Assembly (NCBI RefSeq): GCF_001659605.2
Contig: NC_035162.2
Location: 8,699,248-8,763,247 of the forward strand
DNA from: Manihot esculenta
Taxonomy: Eukaryota > Streptophyta > Magnoliopsida > Malpighiales > Euphorbiaceae
Reading direction: 5' to 3'
Length of the DNA stretch: 64,000 nt
Both the position numbers and the translations under genes were made by a program. The notes beneath the pieces are model-generated. The model was given only the letters and a program-made list of their open reading frames with translations. It had not been told where the DNA came from and did not search any database. Below, piece by piece: positions 38,201 to 51,400 of this stretch. Within the stretch, counting starts at the first letter, position 1, and each line of letters opens with the position of its first letter.

Positions 38201-39544
38201 TATAATATTTATATAGTAAAAATTTATTTATAATAATTATTTATTTGATATTACATATGATAAATATAAAATAAATTTATTTTTAATATAAAATTTAAAT
38301 TAAAGGACTATAAATTTATTAATATAAAATTTTAAGGATTATATTATAATTTATAACTAATCTTTTTTCAAATTTAATTTAATCATTTTAGTTATAATTG
38401 TAATAAATTGAGAAAAATTATTTTATTATTTAAAATTTAAAATTTAAAATATAAATATTTAAATTTTTTTATTCAATAAATGTTTTGAAAATTGTCAATT
38501 AAAAATAATTTAATTATTTTTTTATATTTTAAAAATAATATAATAGAGAGATCTCAGGTTTGGATCTTGGTACGAAGAAAAAGGGAGAAGTAAGAGATTT
38601 GATGATAATTTATATAAAAAAGAAAAAATATTGATGTGAAATAAAGAATATACGGTATAATTTATGAACAGATAGGGGTACAGGTAAGTGTATTCTTTAC
38701 CACATATGCTGTGTGGTTAGGAGAAGTGTGGGCCCTAAGAAAGTTGCTTCCAAGATTGGAAGCATTTACCCTTTTCCACAAACTAATCATTCAACATCCT
38801 CCTTCCTTCATCCTTCACCCACAAATCAGCTTCCAGAGAACCACAAAAAGAATCAGACAAAGAGACCTCCATGCACCTTCTTCTCAGAAATCCTTTCTTT
38901 TCTTATTTTCAAAAAAAAAAAAAAAAAAAATCGCTAACTTGGATTTTACTGGAAGACTTGAAAGTTTTGAATATTAAGTCCCCATCTATTTATAAACAAA
39001 AATATTTCATTATTTCATTGTAATTTAAAATATTAAATTATATATACTAATGATAAGATTTTAAAGTTTAAAAATTGACTTTTTTTTGGATGGGGGATTG
39101 AAAGAATAAAAGTTCATTTTATTTTAAATAGTTGAGTTCAATCACTGAATCTAATTATTAATTTTAAAATAAAATTGCAGCAACAATTATTTAAAATAAT
39201 ACTGCGGGAGTTGCCAGTTTCACTGTAGAGATTTTTGGTGGGTCAAGCGAGTAGTCGCTCACCAAGCCACGCGGCGATCGGCCATTCATTAACAGAAGAA
39301 ATTATGTGAACTCTAAAAAACTTAATTAATTATTAATTTTTAAATAATTATTTATTTTTATACAAATGTGTTTTTCGTTATACCTTGGGACGTGGTATCA
39401 CAGGTTTATTCTGTAATTTCTTCATGAGCAAAAGAATATAAATTCATTATACACAAAGCTTTGCTTTCTTAAGCCTGCACTCTACTTCATCTTCTTCTTC
39501 TTTGTCGAGAGTTAGGTCTCTCTCGTCTCCTTCCAAGCATCATC
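35219..39544. other. AT-rich intergenic region upstream of catalase
   Basis: No gene is supported. The stretch from about 35750 to 38600 is very AT-rich with poly(A) and poly(T) runs. A less AT-rich island at about 38690-38900 contains a perfect 9-bp palindrome with a 2-base centre (38745-38764) and looks promoter- or transcript-like, but has no convincing ORF. The catalase promoter occupies the last 300 bases, with TATAAAT at 39437-39443. Confidence 0.55.
39437..39443 (+). promoter_or_regulatory. TATA box of catalase gene
   Basis: TATAAAT lies 108 bases upstream of the catalase start codon, giving a 5' leader of roughly 75-80 bases. Confidence 0.6.
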
Positions 39545-42222
39545 ATGGACCCTTACAAGGTACTCAACATCTTCATGAATTTCATGTCTCTTCCAAACAG
39601 TTTTTGACTCTTGTATGTTCTGGTGCAGTTTCGTCCATCAAGCGCCAACAATTCTCCTTTCTTCACCACAAACTCTGGTGCCCCTGTCTGGAACAATAAC
39701 AATTCGCTCACTGTTGGCCCCAGAGGTAAGAACTTTTCAGTTCATTCTATTTACATAAAACAACTGGGTTTGGTTCAACTGTAGGTGATTTTGCTGTTTT
39801 TTGGCAGGTCCAATTCTGCTTGAGGATTATCATTTGGTGGAGAAGCTAGCGAATTTCGACAGGGAAATAATTCCAGAGCGTGTGGTTCATGCTAGAGGTG
39901 CTAGTGCTAAAGGGTTCTTTGAAGTAACTCATGATATCTCTCATCTCACATGTGCTGATTTTCTTCGAGCCCCTGGAGTCCAGACCCCTGTTATTGTAAG
40001 GTTTTCAACTGTTATCCATGAGCGTGGAAGTCCTGAAACTCTCAGAGACCCTCGAGGTTTTGCTGTCAAGTTCTACACCAGAGAGGTAATCGGATTTCCT
40101 CTTGTTTCGAGAAATTCTTTTTTTCTTCCTGCTTTTATTTTCGGTAAAATCTTTTTTTTTTCTTCATTTTAAAGCATTCGCTTTTACAATTGCTTTCTGA
40201 TGACTTTTACTGTTGAAAAGGTTGAACTCTGAAAAGAAAAACTTGCTTTCTTTTTCCCCATCGTTTTCATCAGTTAACTTTCCTAGAAGATTAGTTTTTC
40301 AATGAATCAGAGAAATTCTTTCTATAAATATGCTCGATACATGCTTGTGTTGGTTATTAGACTTTATAATTTGATGCTGCCTCTCTATTTTCCTTGACTG
40401 AAATTGGTGAAGTTTTTTTCATGTGAATTTCCACAAAGGAATCATGTAGAACTTAAAACCAACAACGTGGCCTTTGTAATCTTTAAGCTCTGAGCTTCAT
40501 GTTTCTGCGTTCCTGTTCAAGCGGATATGGTTTCATTAATTTGAGGTTATTCACTGAACCGTTCGTTAATTATGCTTTCAGGGTAACTTTGACATGGTGG
40601 GCAACAATTTCCCTGTCTTTTTCATCCGTGATGGGATGAAGTTCCCTGACATGGTCCATGCCCTCAAACCCAACCCCAAATCACACATTCAGGAAAGCTG
40701 GAGGATACTTGACTTCTTCTCACACCACCCTGAGAGCCTGCATATGTTCACTTTTCTCTTTGACGATATTGGTATCCCACAGGATTACAGGCACATGGAA
40801 GGCTCTGGTGTTAACACCTATACTTTGATCGACAAATCTGGGAAGGCACGCTATGTAAAATTCCATTGGAAACCGACCTGTGGGGTTAAGAGTTTGTTGG
40901 AAGATGAGGCCGTAAGAGTTGGTGGATCTAACCACAGTCATGCCACACAGGACCTCTATGACTCGATTGCAGCAGGAAACTATCCTGAGTGGAAGCTTTT
41001 CATTCAGACAATTGATCCTGCTGATGAAGATAGGTTTGACTTCGATCCATTGGATGTGACAAAGACTTGGCCTGAAGATATCTTTCCCTTGCAGCCTGTG
41101 GGTCGCTTGGTTTTGAACAGGAATATTGATAACTTCTTTACTGAGAACGAGCAGCTTGCATTTTGCCCTTCTATTGTGGTGCCTGGTGTCTATTATTCTG
41201 ATGATAAGTTGCTGCAAACTAGAATTTTCTCCTATTCTGACACTCAAAGGTACCGTCTTGGACCAAATTACCTGCAGCTTCCAGCAAATGCTCCCAAGTG
41301 TTCTCATCACAACAATCACTACGATGGTTTCATGAATTTTATGCATAGGGATGAGGAGGTACTTCCTATTTCTCTCCATATCTTTCACACACACACACAA
41401 CAAACTAAAAGCTTGCGCGAACATTCACACACTTGTTGCCTCTTGATAAAAGAACTGAGTTTTCATCTTTTCTGATATTTTCCATACAAGTTAACTTGGA
41501 CTATGTACTATGATGGATATGGATTTCAGGTCAATTACTTTCCTTCAAGGTATGATCCTGTTCGTCATGCTGAAAAGTACCCTATGCCTCCTGCTATTTG
41601 TACTGGAAGTCGTGAGAAGGTCTGTTTCCTACTTTCTTTAACCCTTTGTTTGAAAATTAAGAATTTCGCAAGAATTCTTCAGATTGCAAATGGGACTGTC
41701 TATTAGTTGTGTACTTCTGTTATCAATCAGACATGTATAATTCTGAGCTAGCGCTTTGTTTTCATATTGTTCAGTGTGTCATTGCAAAGGAGAATAACTT
41801 CAAGCAGCCTGGGGACAGATACCGCTCCTTTTCACCAGACAGGTATGCTTAATCACCATTTCACACAGATTTTTTTCCCTGTTCATTATTAGACTTATAT
41901 ATGATATTCTGATGCATATTTGCTCTTTGTTCTCTCTGACATTCTCTTCCAGGCAAGAGCGATTTGTTCGACGTTGGGTTGCGGCCTTGTCTGACCCAAG
42001 GGTTACCCATGAAGTCCGCAGTATTTGGATTTCATACTGGTCTCAGGTGGGGGTTCCACCTTCTGATATGCATATATATATATGCGCACGCACGCACACA
42101 GCTACATATTAATACTCGGTAGATTTAATAATTACTGATATAGTTTGTTTATGTGGCTACAGGCTTGCAAGTCTCTGGGCCAGAAGCTTGCTTCTCACCT
42201 GAACATGAGGCCAACCATGTGA
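39545..42222 (+). CDS. CAT: Catalase, peroxisomal
   Basis: This haem enzyme turns hydrogen peroxide into water and oxygen in peroxisomes. Exons are 39545-39559, 39629-39725, 39808-40085, 40582-41358, 41530-41619, 41775-41842, 41953-42046 and 42163-42222, giving exactly 492 residues, the standard plant length. The first exon codes only MDPYK. The distal catalytic histidine is H65 in [12 protein letters not shown]. The active-site asparagine is in [14 protein letters not shown]. The proximal haem-tyrosine signature is [14 protein letters not shown]. The C-terminus ends [13 protein letters not shown], as in plant catalases that enter peroxisomes through internal or non-canonical C-terminal signals. 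AATAAA at 42416-42421 is a candidate polyadenylation signal. Which CAT class it belongs to cannot be fixed without a tree. Confidence 0.97.
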
Positions 42223-43780
42223 TGAGCAGAAACAATGTCTCAAACATCACAATCACATTATTTCATCTAATTTCTGTAGCTTGAAATCGCAGAAAAGGAC
42301 ATTGCAGTTTTGTGGCATATACTGATAACAGTCTTTGTATTAATATGTTATAATTGATGTGTTAAATGTGAATTTATGTGTTATAAATAAGTTTCCCATT
42401 GTGCATTTCCTCAAGAAATAAAGATAAAATAGAAGAATAAGAAATAAAATTTTGAAGGTCAAAGCACAAAAAGGAATATAAAACCTGAGCTGGTTTCTCC
42501 CTGCATAAATAAAGAACAGGAATAAGAGTTTTGAGACAAAGACATAAGAAATGAGGATACTGTCAGAATTTGCTAAACCAATTCCTCTTCATTCATAATT
42601 TGTGTTTTCCCACTGTCTGCTTGCTAGTTATGGGGTTAGCTTTATTGTTGGGCATGGGCAGGGCCATGGTTCGTGAAACATCTCACACCGCTAGGGGATA
42701 AAAAGTGAGAAGACGGAATGAATGTTCAAAAATTGTATCGGTCAGTTTGGACGTCGCACAACACGAAATGAATGAAACTACAGTTCTTCTAACACCACCT
42801 TAGCTTTAATCCCTGTAGTTTATATAGTAATGATTTTACTATATAATATAATATAGTAAGATATATTATATAATATAATGATTTTACTATATAAACATTT
42901 CTATATAATACAATAAACTAATAAGAGTTGAATAAATGAATATCTAAAACTAAATTAGTGATTCTAAAAAAATTAGTAACTAATTAGTAATTTTCTAAAA
43001 GAATAACCATTTTTACATAAATATATTTATTTTATTAGTTTATTGTACTGTATATTGCATGCATGCAATATGATACGAGAGTTGTACCCTACAATTTTTC
43101 TGGGAAAGGAACTTGTCTTTGTTTTTTTTTTTTTTTTAAATCCAAAAGGATGCTATCTCCTGTGTTGACTTTGGGAACGTGTGTATGGACTTCTGGACTG
43201 GATTTAGGTTTTATTCTTTGTTTTATTGTATTAGGCCGAGAGACTTATTTATTAAAAAAAGCTGTAGACGTGCGCTTATTTTCGGAACAAATAAAATGAA
43301 GAAAAACAAAAAAGCCGTCGTCCAGTAACAGTTACTGGCATTTGGTAATCAAATCCAACGGTGCAACTAGAGCAAGAAATTCGTTAGCAATTGACCATGT
43401 CCAAAAGGGCCAGGTGAGCAACGGACCACTCCTTCGGTTTCAGAGGCCGAAATGCAAGCATATTCCCTCGCCTTTTCTCTGTTGAAAGTTCAAGCCTCAA
43501 ACTTCACTGTTCCTAACTTTTCATACAGAAAGGGAACAAATCCAAATTCTGAAAAGAAAACTATTCAATTTTCTAAGCCAACGTTGTACCTGTTCTCCTC
43601 TGCTTTCATTGGATCTCATACTTCCCATGTCTGTGTGATTTCTTCACTAAGGTTCAGGTAACTCAAACATCTGCTCTCATTCATCTTGTTCTTGTGTTTG
43701 AACTTGAATTTAAGAGTTGTTTCAATTGATGATGAATGTTTTTGCTTTTTTAAGGAAATTGTGTAATTGATAAAATAATA
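42223..43780. other. Intergenic region between catalase and RHD4
   Basis: It starts with the catalase 3' UTR. A short AT-rich duplicated motif (ATGATTTTACTATATAA) occurs twice near 42830-42895. The RHD4 leader probably begins near 43430. A splice donor at about 43657 and an acceptor near 43755 suggest an intron in the 5' UTR, but this is not proven. A 69-codon ORF at 43452-43661 falls in that leader and is probably not coding. Confidence 0.5.
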
Positions 43781-46700
43781 ATGATGGAGAGGGCAGAGTC
43801 GGGGCAGAAGCTATATACACGTATGCGTCTCTGGGAATTTCCAGATGAGTATGTGATTGAACCTACCGATGGATCTTCTAGTTCTCCTTTGGCTGTTAGT
43901 CGGGTTGATGGTTCCATGAAACTCATTGGTTTGTGTTTTTATTTATTTATTCGTTTGGCTTATGTATGATTAGGTAACTGTTAGATTTTCATTTATTTAT
44001 TTGGATTCCAGATGGAGTTCCAGAATGCAGCGCTCTTCGTGTTCCGAAAATTAAGACTATTTTTGGTGTAGTTGGGATGCTTAAGCTTGTAGCAGGTAAC
44101 AAAATGTTTTTGTTTAGATCAAAATCCAATTCTCTGAGGCCAAATTCTGGTGCTTTTTCACTTGATTGGATCTATAAGTGCAAAAGGAAACCTGGGCAAT
44201 GTCAATTCATACTTAAATTTTTGTTCTTTCATCAATCGCATTTTGAGGATGGATATTCGATTCTACAAAATTATGCTGTAAAGTACAATTTTTATTCTTT
44301 TTAGCTCTGCATTTGCATTTGCACTGACCCTAATATAAATTCAACGATGCTTTAGGTTCATACCTAGTAGTTATATCAGAAGGGGAATCTGTTGGATCGT
44401 ATTTGGGACATCCTATCTTTAAAATTTCGTCATTGAAGATTTTGCCTTGCGATCATTCTCTTAAAGATTCCTCTGTGGAACAGGTAACGTGCTGTTACTA
44501 TTCTATCACTGCACTGATTGACTGGTTTCTGGTTATTTAACTAGAAAATGCTTTAGTCTACAATTATTGCACCAACTTTGGCAGAAAAAGGTAGAGACTG
44601 AATTCTCTGGGCTGCTTAGAGTTGCTGAGCGGACTTCGGGTCTTTATTTCTCATATCACACCAATTTAACGCTGAGGTGATAATTAGCCCAAATATTTTT
44701 GTTTGTGTATTTTAATTATGGTAAATGTGCCCCGTTGTTTTTAATTTGTTGTGGAAACCTTGCACAAACAGTTAATTATTTGTGCACTGCCAGTTGAAAT
44801 GAGATCGAATGTGCTAAACCTTCCTTTGGTTTATATACTCCAGATTATGGAGTAAAAAATGGAATAAAATAAAAAGATGTTGCAAGTAAATTTGGATGTA
44901 AGCTACTAGGATCAATTGGGATAACTATGTGGACTTAATGAAAGAAGAACTTAATTTTAAAAGTAATAAAATATAGAAATTCTCTAGTTGAAATATAATT
45001 GGGAAAATCATGGTTGTCTATATATGAAAGCATAAACAGAGGTACCTATCAGGCAAATGGCTGGACTTCTAACAAGATGGTGTTAAGCAAAGATTAAGAC
45101 TCAAAACTATTGATGGCTCAACTTTGTCAAAGTTCATCTAAAGCGGGCTGTTGGTTTGCTCCTATACAATCCAAAGAAGAAGCACCTATTTTATGATGGA
45201 TGTATAACATTAAAGCCAAAAAGTTGGGCTAACTTTATTCATCGATGTCTTAATGTGGTGTGTTGAAGGTGAAACTATAACTTCTATACAATCTCCTTTT
45301 TTTTTGCTACAGTGCACAACGGTTGCATGATTTGGGTGATGAATCTAAATTACTTCCTCTCTGGAGACAGGTAATCTTTGACATTTGAAATCATCCTTCT
45401 TCTTCTTCCTTCATCTTTCTCCTCGGTTTTTGGTGCACTTTTACTGTGAAAGAATTCTGGATCTTAAATGGGGATTCCTCTTCTTTTTAATTTTCTTGTT
45501 TCTTTTCCTATCCTTTTTGTTCACTCTGTTTGTTGTGCTTGGCTTTGTGAGCAATAATCTCTTTATGTCCCCATGAAATTCAAATTTCCACCAATATAAG
45601 TTTCAAAAGAATCTGCAGTTTTTCTTTTCTCAGCAAATGTTTGTCACAGGCAGAACCCAGGTTTCTATGGAACAACTATATGTTGGAAGCTCTCATAGAT
45701 AATAAGGTTGAATTGTTTCCTTACTCCTTAGTTCTATCTATTGTTATTTTGGTATGGTGTGGGTGTTTGCAGCTTACAATTTCTAATCATTTAATGGGTC
45801 TCTTGTTTGCAGCTTGATCCCTACCTGCTACCTGTTGTCCAAGGGAATATCCTTGAGGACCTTGGCAAAATTTAATTTTGTGGCCTGACATGAAAACAAG
45901 TTTACTTTAGCTACTGCATGGTCAATGTTTATGTATTCCATTTGAGTTTGTCCTTAATTGATGATCAGGCTTTCAGAACTTTCAAGCAGCCATTGGAAAA
46001 GATATAGTTGAAGTTACTTTGATCGCTAGGAGATGCACGAGGAGAAATGGTAATTATAGCATGTTGTTCAATCTTGTCTAGTTTATCTAGCCTAAATCTT
46101 GATCTAATATCCAATTTCCAAGTATTTGTCAATTTCTTTTTAACTCTTAAGAAAATGGGTTGATCCTAATTCGCTCTCAAAAGTTAGCTCAAGGGAGAAC
46201 AGTGCTTGAGGTCATATAAGAAGCATGTTACCCATATCCCAAACTAATGTGGGAATCTAACATACCTCTCCTCACATCCAAAATCAAATACCTGGAGGGA
46301 GAAATACTTATGGGAGGCTCCAAGGTTGGATGAGAGGCTTTGATACCATTTTAAGAAAATAGACTAGGCTTACCTCACCCCTAAAAGCTAGCTCAAGGAG
46401 AAGAGGAGTCTAAGGCCATATAAGGGACAAATTACCTCTATGGAAATTTAACATTTGTCCAAATAGTTGTTTCAGTAACATATGTGGTGAGCAAGAATGC
46501 TAGTTAGGAGTTATTGGCCCCCTCTAAAATGCATTATATATTTATTATGAAACCACAATGACATTGATCATAGATTCAGAGTTTTGCAGAAATATTAGTA
46601 CAGTGACTAAACAAAAATGATAAATCATCGTAAATAAATTCTTATATGAGGGTATTGTTTCTTCTCTTTGTTTCTAATGGATTGATTGCAGAGTAACATG

Positions 46701-48389
46701 AAATATTCATCTTTTTCCTTTTTTCTTTTCTCTTTACTGTTAATGTTTGGAGATCTTGAAGAATGCTTAGGGAAACCATAAAGTAAATTTATATGCAATA
46801 GTTTTATTTCTATTTTGTTGTTTCTCCTGTGTTGATTGAATATTGACGTGAAATATTGATTTTATTTTATTTTTTTCTCTTTAAAGATATTGCTAATGTT
46901 TTGAGGTCATAATGACTGCTGAAGTAAAAGCATGATGAAAAACATTGAAGTATTTCTTCATGCTTCAAATTTTGTGGGAGGAACTAGTTGTACCTTTCTT
47001 CCCAGTAGCATAATCAAATGCTCATGTGTATCATCTCATCAATTTCATGAGAATTTGTATTTCTTTGGAAGGCACTCGCATGTGGAGAAGAGGAGCTGAT
47101 CCTGATGGGTATGTTGCTAATTTTGTGGAATCTGAACAAATTGTACATATGAATGGATTTACAACATCATTTGTGCAGGTAATGTTTTATGTATAGAGTT
47201 GTAGATATGATTAAACTTTTGCAATGGAGTCATTGTATTATTATGAGCTTCTTCAAATTAGATTCTCATTATAAAATGCTAGGAAAAAGAAATGTGGCAT
47301 AAATATTCTGAACAAGTCATTGAGGGAAACATCAATAGATTGAATAATGGTATAATGCTTGGCATTCATATTACATGATGTATTCTTATTATTACGGCTT
47401 TTATATTGTATTTATGGGATATGTAATTCTTTAGAAACTTAGTTTGTGCATTGTTGTCACGACTGATCAATTTTCTCATATAATGTCTTCTTTTTGTTGC
47501 CTTGTTTAGGTTCGGGGTTCAATGCCATTTATTTGGGAGCAGATTGTCGACTTGACATACAAGCCTAAGTTCGAGATTGTCAAACCTGAGGACGCAGTGA
47601 GTGTTGTCTATTCCTCAGGAATTGTTTGATCACCCAATTCTCAGGCTCCCTTTTCCCATAAATTGACTTTGTCATTTTTCATTTTGTCCAGTCTCAAGTA
47701 GCAGAGCGGCATTTTCTTGATCTGAGAAAAAAATATGGAGCTGTGATAGCAGTAGACCTTGTTAATGAGGTGCATATTTTATTATCAAAAGAATTATGAG
47801 ATTGGTGGATTATATTATTCAATATTGTACTCACTCATTTGCACCAAATGATTTTATTTACCCAATTGCTTGGTCACTTTCATGTTTTTTAATATCATTA
47901 AAAAGAGGATAAACAGGGCATGCCTATGCTTGAGCTGTGCGTAAGGCTCATATATTTGTTATGTATAAGCTCTGTGTACATATATGTGCTTGTTGAGATT
48001 GCATATTTGTATTTAGACTGGTATTTTCAGCCATTTTGTTGATCCCTTTTCATCCTTATCAGCATGGAGGTGAAGGACGCTTGAGTGAAAAATTTGCTAA
48101 GGCAACACAGCACATCATTAGTGATGATGTAAGGTAGAATTTCTTTCCATTGACCATTTCCCTTTTCTTTTTCCAAAATGTGTCCATCTTATGCTAAAGA
48201 GCAATTCAATGTTGTAGATATCTGCACTTCGATTTTCATAAAATCTGTGGGCATATTCACTTTGAGCGCCTTTCTATCCTTTATGACCAAATTGCAGAAT
48301 TCCTTGACAAAAGCGGGTAATTTTTGTTTAGAGCTTTGACGTGTTAGATTTGCTTTTACTTGAATATGTTTTGTTGCATTTGCTCATAA

Positions 48390-48459
<70 letters not shown>

Positions 48460-51400
48460 TTTCCCAACATCAGACCATTGAGGTTGGTTTCGCTTTGATA
48501 TTTTGATAATTTCTAACTTTATTTATAACTGATAGGTACCTTTTGTTGAATGAAAAGGGTGAGAAAATAAAGGAGCAAATTGGGGTTGTAAGGACCAATT
48601 GTATTGATTGCTTAGACCGTACAAATGTTACTCAGGTAGGTTAATTTCAGTGACATATAAGTATTGTTCCTTCCTGTTCTGCGTGGTGTCAAAACATATA
48701 AGTAGCATATGTGTTGCAAATCGGAAGTTGGATTGTCTTGGGCTTTCAAAATGTTGTGCTGCAATTTTCCGTGGCATTTATTTATGATATACCTCTGTTC
48801 AATATATTATTGCCATTCATGAACAAGCACATTGAAATTACATCATTTTCATTGATTAAAACTTTTTTCTCAAAACACCAAATTGCTTAACTTGTCAAAA
48901 GACAATAATTTTCTTTAATTTGTATTGCCATTTAACCTGCGTATGTGGTGTGCCAGTAGATTTGTCCTTTAATATGATGACTCATTCATTTCTTTCCTTT
49001 TTGGATTTTATGTATATTTGTGGCCACAGAGCATGATTGGTCGAAGAATGTTAGAAATCCAACTTAGAAGGATTGGTGTTTTTAGTGCAGAAGAAACAAT
49101 TAGTTCGCATCCAAATTTTGATGACAGCTTTAAAATATGTGAGTACATTCATATACTTGCTCTTTGAGAATTATTATGAAGCTCACTAGTTACCTAGCAT
49201 CTTCATAGTTGTCACTGCTGTTGATTTTGGTTGCTACTGTTTTCTGCCTTCAGTGTGGGCCAATCATGGGGATGACATAAGCATCCAGTATTCTGGAACT
49301 CCTGCTTTAAAAGGAGATTTTGTAAGGTACATTTCTGTGGATCTATTCAAAAGTTTTGTACGCACAATTTGTACTCACCCTTATGCCAAATTTACTGAAA
49401 GACACAATATGCTTTTTGAAATTTTCCTGAGAAAGCATTTGCAGATCATGTTGATCTCATCTATTGACTTCATTTATATTGGTATGAGTTAAGTGTCTGT
49501 ATGCAAGTTGGTCTAGCATATGCAGCTGTCTAATAGAATTACTCATTCTATATTCTCTAGTTTTTTTTTTTATCTGCGTAAATTAATCTTAGTTGGGGGG
49601 GGGGGGAAATAGAAATTCTTTTTTTAAGGACATCAACATGTAGTTTTACATATTGAATTCTTATATGCAGACTTTAGGAATAAGTTTAATAAAACTTGTC
49701 AATGGGACTAAGATATTTAAAAAAAATGGTGATTTATTGAACAAGGCATCCAGCACTTGGGGCTCTGGGGAGGGTTAATTTGTGCAACCTCACCCCTGTT
49801 CGCAGAGAGGTTGTTTCCATAGCCCAGAAAATGAAACGGTACTAAAATATTAATTAGATGAAACTTTATAGTGCTATAATAAGTTCAAAAGTTCCTGTCT
49901 CTTCAGTGTCAAGGCATTAAACCTGGTACTTTTATGCTCTTCTCTTCATTTCTCTTTGATGCACCACGATGACTAGTAATAGTTAAATGTTTATGGCAAT
50001 TTTTTTTATTTCATATAATTTGTTCCATTATGTTCTCTCTGTTTTGGATATGTATGTATATATTGAAATCTTTTCTGCTTTATATTTTCCTGATACTATA
50101 CTACTACTAGTGTTATTAGTTGTTGAGAAGGGGTACTAAGATCTGCTCATATCAAGATTAATAATTATTTAGTTTGTGGATTTAAAAAAAATGGGACCTA
50201 ACAATCTGATTTTTCTAAAATGCAGTGTGCCATTTTCATAATGACACCCTGCATGTTCTCTTTTTTGCTAATTGTAATTCTTTCCACATGTGATGCTTTT
50301 GGTAATAAAAAAAGCTTCATCATACACTTCATCCTCTGCAGTAAGCATGATGGTCTTATTTCTTGCAGTTGGTATTTTTTATTTTCTTATGCATAAATTA
50401 CTCCCAAGTTTTTACTTCTGTTGCATCGCAGATGTGGCCAGCGGACAGCGCAAGGGATCCTTAAAGACGGTTGGAATGCACTTGCCCGCTATTATTTCAA
50501 CAACTTCTCTGATGGTGTAAAACAGGTGGGTACTCTTCACTTCATTCAAACCACAGATAAATTGGCAATTGAAGAAGTAATAGAGTATTTATAAAAAAAA
50601 TTTCCCCATGTGCATGTGTGTGAGACAAATTAAGAAAGCAATAAGCTTTTCTCCGAGTTAATTGGTAATAATCTTTTGTATTCAAACTTCAGTGAGCTAA
50701 TTTTACAAATCAATTCTTTTAACTTGCTTTGCTTGGACGATAATTTGTGTTATAAAAGCAGTAAGTTGTTTTAAAGCTTTGGTGGACATTATTTGATAAC
50801 CCGAAAGGTCTTTTGTATTGAAAGTTCATGTGTTCTTTAATTTGCTTTGCTTGTTTGATAATGTATCTATTTGTTTTCTAGTAGTAATTTGTTGTACTTG
50901 ATTTTGGATTTCTGCGTATGCCTTTTTTTTTTTTCAAATTACATATACAATATATGTTTTTTTTCTTCGGATACAAGATATTGAACTACAAGAGATTTAT
51001 ATCTTTTCAGGAGAATTATATATTCTACAAATTCTCAATAGTTAAATGACTGAATTTTCTTTTCTGGCCTGCATGTGAAGGATGCAATTGATCTCTTACA
51101 TGGACATTACATCGTTTCTGTAAACCGAGATATGACCCCTCCATCTCAAACAGGAGGCCTTGAGAATATAGCTGTGAGTACAAATCAAATAATTTTTTTT
51201 TGAAGATGCATTTAAACGTCTCTTGGAATTTCCAGTATCCTTTTTAATTAAGCTTACAACTTGGAAGTGGAGCACACATGAAAATGTGAAATTTGTGAAA
51301 CTCCTAAATGTCATTCTTGAGCATATCGCAAGTCTGTTTAGTTGACCTTGATGATGGAGTTGGACTGTTAATTGAATGCTTGTTAGTAAAGCTTAAAACA

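Noticed and set aside
40720..41424. 234-codon minus-strand ORF
   Set aside because: It is antisense to the large catalase exon, whose coding evidence is overwhelming.
43452..43661. 69-codon ORF just upstream of RHD4
   Set aside because: It falls in the likely RHD4 leader, resembles nothing known and is not needed by the RHD4 N-terminus, which matches relatives from 43781.
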